Of a stretch of 64,000 nt of DNA, positions 56,641-64,000 are shown piece after piece. The DNA comes from Ochotona curzoniae (lineage: Eukaryota > Chordata > Mammalia > Lagomorpha > Ochotonidae). The position numbers were made by a program, and so were the translations under genes. The number at the start of each line of letters is the position of its first letter. Position 1 is the first letter of the stretch. The stretch covers positions 16,132,707 through 16,196,706 of the forward strand of contig NW_024467121.1 in the NCBI RefSeq assembly GCF_017591425.1. The letters are read 5' to 3'. Below the pieces are notes generated by a model. That model was not told the origin of the DNA and made no database searches. It saw only the letters and a list, made by a program, of their open reading frames with translations.

Positions 56641-59330
56641 TTATGTTGGTTGGTGCTACTGCCAGTCCAGCCAGGTCATTCCAAGCCCTAGTTCTCATGC
56701 TCATCAGTAGGACCTGCAGCTCAACAGAGAGCTGCCCACAGTTTCCCAATTAGGTCCAGTCCCACATCTGGATCTTATATTTTTCAGGTGGTTCTGCAGT
56801 TAGCTTGACAGGACTTGCCCCCATTCCCAGCACTTGCCGTTCAAGCTGCAGCAAAGCCAGACCAGCCTGCACTTACTTGGCTCATGCATGCACCAGTAGA
56901 TACAGTCGGTTAGTCCAATCTGGCTATCCCCTTAAAACAGCTCACATGCAAGGGAACAGGTTTTGTAGCCCTGCCTAGCCTTGAGTGCCACTGATCCCAG
57001 TTGTCATGTTCACCAGCAGGAGCAGTGACCCAGTAGCGGAGTCACTGTTGCCTCACTGTTGGGCTTCCTCCAGCACCCCAGAGGATAGGTGTACTAGCGG
57101 GTGCTGCAGCACAGTCTGACATGACTTGCCTTGCCTCAGGGGATGCTGTAGCCTGGCCCAACCCAACCGCCCCTCAGTTCCAGCTCATACTGGTAGGTGC
57201 TACAGCCTAACCCAGCCAAGCCAGTCTCCAGTTCTAGTCCTAATGTGAACAGGCAGCTATTGTGGCCCACCTGGCTAGTGTCCAGCACGCCATCCTTGTT
57301 CACAGACCTTACAGTGGATGTTATGAACTGTGCTAGCCTGGCCTGCTCCCAGCCTTGTTTTCTGTGCTAATCTGCAGAGATTGCATCCCAACAAAGGAGT
57401 TCCACAAGCTCCCCTATCAGGTCACCGCCCAGCCACAGATCTTGCTCACATCAGTGAGTCTTTGGCCTAGCCTGAAGTGGTCTACCTCCTGTCTTGCCAG
57501 GCTAGCCCATATTCATTCCAGTTCATAATGTGTGCTACTGCCTAGTCATGCCTGGTCCACCCCTGCCCAGACCAGCTCCTGTGTGGTTAAGCATGTGCTG
57601 AAACCTAGTCTAGGCTGTGCTACACACACCCTCGCTCTTGGGAACACTAGCAGGTGCTGGAGCCTAGCCCAGTATAGCACACCTCAGACCCAATCCACAC
57701 CCCTGCCAACGTAAACTGCAATCTTGTCCAACACAGTTCAAAACCCTCATTCAAGCTCTTTTGCTCACAGTAGGAGCCACAACCCAGCCAGGTGTCCCCT
57801 TAGCTCCTCAACCAGGCCTGCTCCTAGTCATGGATGTTGCATGTGCCAGAGGTTGCTCCAACCCAGCCCAGTATAGTCCATCCCCTAGCTCCCAACTTGG
57901 CCTGTACCATCAGATGATGAAGCCAGGCCTTCCCTGCATGCCCCCAGTACCATCTCTCACTAGTGGGTGTTGCAGCCTAACCCTGTCCAGTCTGCCTCCA
58001 TCCTTGGCTTTCATGCAGAATGGTAGGTGTGTTAGCTTAACCCAGCATAACCTACACTCTATCTTGGCTCCTACAAATCTCAGTGTGCTAAGGTTTGGGC
58101 CGATCCTCTCCTATCCCTCCCTGAACCAACCCATATACTCAGTGACAATTTAAGCTGACCAACATCCAGTTAATGAATCACATGCTAACCAAACAGGAGT
58201 TATGGCCCACCAGGGGAGTTCCCCAAGATACCCCACCAGGCCCAATCCCAGATCCAGATCTTGCATGCATCACTGGGTGCTAGACCCTTACCCAAGAGAG
58301 TTTGCCTTTTTGGTCTTGGCCTTTGGGTGAGCTGGAAGATGTTGTGGCCCAGTACACCTGACATTCCATTCTTGGGTGCAGTTACAGGATCAGCCTGGCC
58401 TGTTCCCAACTCTAGTACCCATGAGTGTCTTGGATTTCCATGGTCATGTCTAGCTCAGCCTGTCACCACCCTCAGGTCTTAAGCAAACCAGCAGATATTA
58501 CAGTTCCACAGGGTGAGCTCATATATTCCCCACAGAACCTGCCCCCAGATCTGGCTCTCTTGTGTGCTGGTTAGTCATGGCGCAGCTTAAAAATACCCGT
58601 CCCCTGTTATGACTCTCACTGGTGGAACCTGCAATCTAGTCATGCCAAGTAGGCCCCCAGCTCTAGCTTTAATGTGTGCCAGTGTGCAGTGGTTGGTGGT
58701 AGCTGATGCTAAGCAGGCCAGCTCGGGTCCCCCAAGTGGGCGAGTGCATTAGTCTGACACAGGAAGGCTCTCCAGCTTAACCCTCCAAACCACTTGCTCT
58801 CAGTCACCTTGCTTATATGCAAGTACAGTGGCCTTGTCAATGTAAGTACCCCCAGAAGTCATTCCTCAATTGTAACATACTCCCTCAGCAGTTCTTCATC
58901 CTACACATCTTATCCCCTTCCCTGAGCAATCCACAGTCCCTGTGCCTGGGAGCGCATGGGTTCCCCAGCCCTGTCATCCCATCCCAGTCTTCCAGTGTGG
59001 TGGTGAGCTGGCCTGGAGCTCTGTCCATCCAGCAGGGACCCAGGCACCTGGTGTGTTGTTCTGCTCCTCTCCCACTCAGGATCCAAGCAGGTTCATAGCT
59101 CCCCAAACCCATCCACCTTCACACCGCATCAGTATGCTAGCCTAGGGCTCTACCCTGCTACTCTTCATCCTGCCTGGAATTAAGCACATGCAGAAATTCC
59201 CAGGTGTCCTGCACCTGCCTGGGCAGGAAACTCTAGGTCGCCACAGGATCCTACTGGTACCATCCCCTGGGTCTTCAAGAGCCAACCCATGCCTCTGTTA
59301 AGTCAGGTGCTCATATTGGCAGAGCTCAAA
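56641..59330 (-). repeat. Reverse-oriented relative of the composite retroposon: 2.7-kb C-rich degenerate tandem array
   Basis: A unit of the type GTGGGTGTTGCAGCCTAACCC recurs, with examples near 57095, 57193, 57646, 57964, 58024 and 58275 (57964 and 58024 are 60 bp apart). It is the reverse complement of the unit in the 38.8-40.7 kb array. A second motif, of the type GAGTTCCCCAAGATACCCC ... CAGATCTTGC, recurs near 56714, 57389, 58210 and 58510, suggesting higher-order units. The right end (about 58860-59330) is a distinct GC-rich segment. No A-tail complement or matching duplication is seen at the left, so this copy is truncated or older. Open frames inside are repeat-derived. Confidence 0.7.
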
Positions 59331-59442
59331 AACCTTTTTTAATCTCATAGTCTTCTATCTCAGGTCCAGTCTATAGAAATCAACCAATCAGCACTTGTCA
59401 AAAAATGCTAGAGATTTTATCTTATCATTTTATCTTTAAAAA

Positions 59443-59777
59443 ATATTTATCCTTGGGCCCAGAACAATAACCTAGCGGCTTAATTCCTCACCTTGAATGT
59501 GGTGGGATCCCATATGGGTGCCAGTTCAAATCCTGGAGGCCCCGCTTCACATCCAGCTCCCTGCTTGTGGCCTGGGAAAAGAGTCAAGGATGGCCTAAAG
59601 CCTTGGGCCCCCTGCACCTGCATGGGAGACCAGGAAGAAGCTCTGGGCATCTGGCTTTGGATTGGCTCAGCTCCGGCCATTGCAGTCACTTGGGGAATGA
59701 ACCATGGGACTGAAAAACTTCCTCTTCATCTCTCCACCTCTTTGTATATCTGCCTTTCCAATAAAGACATATAAATC

Positions 59778-59821
<44 letters not shown>

Positions 59822-59823
59822 CC
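59443..59823 (+). mobile_element. Young C-type SINE with target-site duplication, tail turned into (TA)n
   Basis: ATATTTATCC at 59443-59452 and 59814-59823 flanks a complete copy from TTGGGCCCAGAACAATAACC to CTGCCTTTCCAATAAAGACA. The tail region has become a TA microsatellite. Confidence 0.93.
59781..59818. repeat. (TA)n microsatellite in a SINE tail
   Basis: About eighteen TA units, seen directly. Confidence 0.97.
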
Positions 59824-60020
59824 AAGAGACAGAGAATGTTTCTCTCTGCTGGCTCACTCTCCAAATGACTGCAGTGTACAAACTGGACCTCTGGTGTGGG
59901 CAGCAGGGATCCAGATCCCTGAGCAACCACTTATTGCCTCCCAGGGTGCCAGCTAACAAGAAGCCAAAACCTGAATGCTGTCAGCATCTTCAACATCAGA
60001 ACAATTGCCTGAGTCTACCA

Positions 60021-60548
60021 TCTTTTTCAATGTATTAGGTAATCCTATAAAGGAATATTTAAAAATTTACTTGACTAAACACAAAAATAAACTGAACTTA
60101 TTATTTCTCTCCCCCTACTTTGTTTCCCTTTAAATTCCTATTTTTCCACCAAAATTCTTTCTCAGATTTAGAATCACTTTTTTTTCTGATAATTAAGTCT
60201 GCATCAATTAGAACTCCATGAGTTAGAACAGATTCTATTTCAAATCACAAATCTCTATCAAATTAAGCCTGTCTATAAATTTTATTTAAAATCACCCATC
60301 TTTCTTCTAAAACTCTAAAAATCCATTTCCAGGTAAGTGTTTAAATACTTATGCTAGAAAAAGTTTGTAAGTTATTTGTGCTAGGTTGTTCTTTGAACTT
60401 TTAATTAACTTCCTTAATGTCTTCTGGGTTCTGACTCATTGTAAGAATATTGTGAAAATGAATGAGAATTGGATATGGGAAAATTAACTTCCTCTTGCAA
60501 GATGGTTTTTGTCATGTAAGCTCGGAGGATATATTTAAGAAATGTGAA
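60021..60548. other. Unique AT-rich DNA
   Basis: Nothing is recognised. Confidence 0.5.
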
Positions 60549-60549
60549 A

Positions 60550-60845
60550 GAGGCTAGGATCCTTGCCTTGTATGTTCCGAGATCCCAAATGAGCGCAGGT
60601 TCTAATACCGGCAGCCCCACTTCCCACCCAACTCCCTGCCTGTGGCCTGGGAAAGCCTTGGGAACCTGCACCCACATGGGAGACCTGGGGGAGGTTCCAC
60701 TCTCCTGACTTCGAATCGGCTTAGCTCCAAATATTGCAGCCACTTTGGAAGTGGGTCAGCAGACACAAGATTGTCCTCTCTTCTCTCCTCTTTTTTGTAT
60801 GTCTGACTTTCTAATAAAAGATAAAATAAATCTTAAAAAAAGAAA
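60550..60845 (+). mobile_element. C-type SINE lacking its first bases
   Basis: It starts at GAGGCTAGGATCCTTGCCTT, so the A-box region is missing. B-box-like GGTTCTAATACC lies at 60599-60610. The body and tail (GTCTGACTTTCTAATAAAAG) are present, with one internal gap of about 15 bp after GGGAAAGCC. Confidence 0.9.
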
Positions 60846-62100
60846 AATATATATATGAAAGAGAGTATTTGATGTACTGGTGATGGAAGTTTAGAGAAAG
60901 TTGGAAGTACACAGAAAATTGAATACTCATATTGCATGAGACATTTTGGTTCTCATTTTGTATTTTTCCCAGAATCTATACGATCAGTCTGCTGATCACA
61001 AAAGAGATTCAGAATTACAGTGAAAACACACCATTTTGTTAACTCTATAACTCAAATCTTGAGTACAGTATTCATTTTTATAAGCATGACAAAAGATAGT
61101 GGGATTTGGAGACACATTCATACAAATAACTTGATTTTTATTTCATATTTTGACCCTGAATTTTCTTTATTCCTTGACCAAATCTTTTCTTTCAAATATT
61201 TAGACTTTAGTTTTCATGGATCTGTTACTGTATTTAACAAGAAGCTGTGATTCCACAAAACTCACATATTCACAACCAACTTAGCTGACTACTGGCAACA
61301 AGTTTATTAACCAAAGTATGTCCATGTCATGGACCGCCGGGAGTCCACCCCTTTCTACCACCCAGGATCCACTCAACACAAACAGGACGGACAGCAAGTA
61401 TACTAAACTCATACTCTGTTCTCCCTGTTCAACTAATTTCATGCTGTTTTATGTGGTTAACATAAATTAAGAACTTTCCAGAAGGATTCTTAGTCTTACT
61501 CATTATAGAATAATTGAAGACTAGTACTTGAGTCTCTGGGGTCCACACTTTCTCTTTGTCTGGGAGCAGAGCTGATTTTGTGATGGTTGTTCTTCCTCTA
61601 CCTAGCATCACACTGTGATCTCAGGACTGAAGGATGAGCACAAAGATATATCTAAGAGTACTCAGTGGGAGGTTTCATCTTGCAAATTTCAATTTTGATT
61701 TTGTGCTCCCTTTTTAAAAGTTTGACTAAATCTAATAATGTCTTGTCTATAACAATTATTCTTTTAGCATCCTAAGAACTGCAATTATGTAGCATTTTAT
61801 TGATTCAGAGATTCAACTAATTGAGAGTAGCTGAGACACAATTTATTTTGAAATTATATTTACGAATCAACTGATCTTACTTCATTTTCTTCTTGTCTGC
61901 TACACCTACTAAAAAGTCATCCAAACTCTTTAGCTCATCACTGAAGGTTTTTGACTAATCCATCTTTAACCATATTTTTCACACTTGCATTTTCACAATA
62001 TTCCTGTTAGCTGTATCCCAGATTCTGGCCATTCTCTTTCTAGTTTCTTCCTCCTGTTAGGTCTTTCCCCACCTATTGTTTATTCATATTAACTTTCTTC
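60846..62100. other. Unique AT-rich DNA
   Basis: No gene or repeat family is recognised. Confidence 0.5.
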
Positions 62101-62105
62101 TTTTT

Positions 62106-62325
62106 CTGTTTTAAATGTGTAATTTGGTTTATTTGAAAGAGAGAGAGAGGGAAAGAGAGAGATCTTTATCTGCTATTTCACTTCCCAAGAAGTCACAATA
62201 GCCATCCAGGCTGAAGCCAAAGCCAGAAACTTTTCCCATGTGGTCTCTTACTTGGATGGTAGGGCTAAAGGCCATTGGACCATCTTCTGCTGATTTCGCA
62301 GGATATTAACATGGAGTTACACCTC
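62106..62325 (-). mobile_element. Older C-type SINE, reverse, partial
   Basis: TTTATTTGAAAGAGAGAGAGAG, TCTGCTATTTCACTTCCCAAG, CCAAAGCCAGAAACTTTTCCC and ATCTTCTGCTGATTTCGCAGG lie in order. The head is missing. Confidence 0.75.
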
Positions 62326-62329
62326 ATCC

Positions 62330-62880
62330 TTCATATTCACCTAATTTGCAGACTATTTTTTCTTCCATGAAACCACATCTGAATGTACATAAACTGCCTA
62401 GAATAAATGTCAAAAAGTCATCTAACTTGAATTAGATTTTTAAAGAAGGTATGGAAGGCTGGCTTTCTTCATGTTACCAACACACTGTATTGATAAGATG
62501 GAGGTAAATTGATATTTTGTGATGTCAATGAACACTGGTTCTCCAGAACCTTGGTGAGGTCTTGGTGCAGGACAGGCAGAGAAAGCAAGATATAGAGAAC
62601 TCTTTAAGTTTGGTTAAAGACAGGTCTTTCTAGGTACTTAAGACTGAGACAAGATCGTGGTACAATAGTCTGTCCTGTTAGTGAACAGTGAGGAGAAAGT
62701 TTTTTGGTGAAGAAGACTCTTGGATGCAGCTGTTGAGGCTTTCCATTGAAGAGTTGCTGTGGTTTTCAGGAAATCTCTGTAATGTACAATCAAGCCAAAT
62801 TTTGAATAAGAGGCTGTTGGATCAACAAAGTCTTGCTGATGGATACATTTTAATGTACAACATCATCTCCCTTTTTTAAA
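62330..62880. other. Unique DNA
   Basis: No repeat or gene is recognised. Confidence 0.5.
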
Positions 62881-62884
62881 ATAG

Positions 62885-63350
62885 GACTTACATTAGTCTC
62901 CTGGGTTTATCATAACAATTTATAACAAATCTCATGCTTAAAGCAACAGAAACTTATTTTTACAGTTCTGGGGGCTAGAAAGCCAAAGATGTCATCAAAA
63001 GCATGTGCTCTAAGAAACTTAAGACCTACAGAGTTCTTCTTTGCTTCTTAATTTCTGAGAGGTTTTTGGCCGTCTTTAATATTCCTTGGTGTGTGGCTGC
63101 ATTACTTCAATCTCTATTTTCATCTCTGCATGACACTTCTTCTTTATGTTTCTGTTTTCGTACTTCCAGTTTCTTATGGGAATAACACTTATGTTGAATC
63201 GGGAATTCTGTCCTACTTTATAATGTATGCTCTCATCCTCACTAATTGAGCTTGCAATGTTATTTGAAACAAGGTCACATTTGGAAGTACAGACTGGTAC
63301 GACTTAACTGTATGTTATTTAGGAGACACAATTCAACATAGAGGTATAGT
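62885..63350 (+). mobile_element. Ancient mammalian interspersed repeat, family not assigned
   Basis: AAAGCAACAGAAACTTATTTTTACAGTTCTGGGGGCTAG and, 400 bp on, AGGTCACATTTGGAAGTAC with GGAGACACAATTCAACATA match, in order, a well-known ancient repeat ('aacaacagaaatttatttctcacagttctggaggctgg ... gggggacacaattcag'). I cannot name the family with certainty. Confidence 0.5.
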
Positions 63351-64000
63351 TTTAGTTTTCAGGTGCAGGTGAAACATAAGGGATATCTACACTAAAGAAC
63401 TAGATATACTTCTGAAAAGCTGCAGGGACTAGCCTCTGTTCTCCAACCGTGTCAAGTCCATTCAGCTTCTGTACCAGTCCTAAAGTGTGTTGCTGGGCCA
63501 AGTTTGTCCAATGAATGCCTTTCTTCTTGTTCTTCACAAACTCTGTAACTTAGCTCTATTTTGACTTTATTACATTGTGCCACATTAAAGGGAATAAAGG
63601 TACATGATTTTGTGCATCTTTCCATTGTAGAATAAAAAATAACATAAAGACAGAGACTTGGGGAAACCTTGAAGAGGATCTCCTTAGTTTCAACAGTATG
63701 TATACTGTCTCAGAATCAAATGATGGCAAAATGCCACATGATACAATGGCATAAGCTGTCAGGACACCAGCCTAGCTTCTGTTTCTTTCCTTCTTGCTCA
63801 GCCCGGCTAGCAGCCATTCTCAAGTAAAAGACAAACATATTTATAATGGGTGGACAATTGCTTATTAATGTTTATGTCTGCTCCCAAGGCATTTTGTAGA
63901 GTTTCATCCATTTAAGATGTAATGTTATTAATTTTTGTGAATCATGTGCTAATTACAGTAAGTTTGCCCTCAAGAAAGACAAATCCTTTCTGAAAAAATT
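63351..64000. other. Unique DNA to the window end
   Basis: No gene or repeat family is recognised. Confidence 0.5.

Larger units (their letters stand above)
59420..60020 (-). mobile_element. Old C-type SINE, reverse, split by a younger SINE
   Basis: Left remnant at 59420-59452 (tail complement). It resumes at 59824 with AAGAGACAGAGAATGTTTCTC, GCTGGCTCACTCTCCAAATGAC and AGGGTGCCAGCTAACAAGAAG, to about 60020. Confidence 0.65.

Noticed and set aside
57761..58153. 130-codon open frame on the plus strand
   Set aside because: Inside the inverted tandem array. Repeat-derived, with no recognisable domain.

Overview
This window is mammalian nuclear DNA with no protein-coding gene, exon or RNA gene that I can support. 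The most abundant repeat is a tRNA-derived SINE. Its head carries Pol III A and B boxes, its body reads like the lagomorph C-repeat (CSINE), and it ends in AATAAA-like, A-rich 3' tails. That points to a lagomorph. The youngest copies have a 3' end of the type TTCTCTGTATATCTGACTTTCC plus AATAAAAATAAA, which fits a pika (Ochotona) better than a rabbit. The species call is inference from repeat type, not a database match.

Layout. 0-21.3 kb: many C-type SINEs of two age classes, MIR and L2 relics, and several L1 pieces. Two of the L1 loci consist of an inverted 5' part next to a direct 3' part, the pattern left by twin priming. A 132-bp TA-flanked element with terminal inverted repeats lies at 13.24 kb. 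22-28.7 kb: a stretch almost free of young repeats, followed by one old SINE and more unique sequence to 31.4 kb. This section contains two good CTCF-type motifs in the same orientation (28.57 and 30.70 kb). 31.4-38.1 kb: SINE-rich again, with an MER5-like DNA transposon relic and an almost back-to-back inverted SINE pair at 35.65-36.33 kb.

38.1-41.1 kb: the most unusual object, a 2,977-bp G-rich non-coding insertion. It has a perfect 16-bp target-site duplication and a 3' A-tail, a short 5' motif repeated 262 bp apart, a large body of degenerate tandem units of about 60 bp, and a unique 3' domain. A related block in the opposite orientation (C-rich on the given strand) fills 56.64-59.33 kb. 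Together they look like a LINE-mobilised, VNTR-bearing composite retroposon, comparable in architecture (not in sequence) to primate SVA elements. 41.1-56.6 kb and 59.3-64 kb: more C-type SINEs, an L1 ORF2 fragment, microsatellites, a possible solo LTR near 52 kb, a possible decayed retrocopy near 48.9 kb, and an ancient interspersed repeat near 63 kb.

No genes act together here. The window is best read as intergenic or deep-intronic sequence shaped by LINE-driven retroposition, with one repeat-poor section that may hold regulatory DNA.
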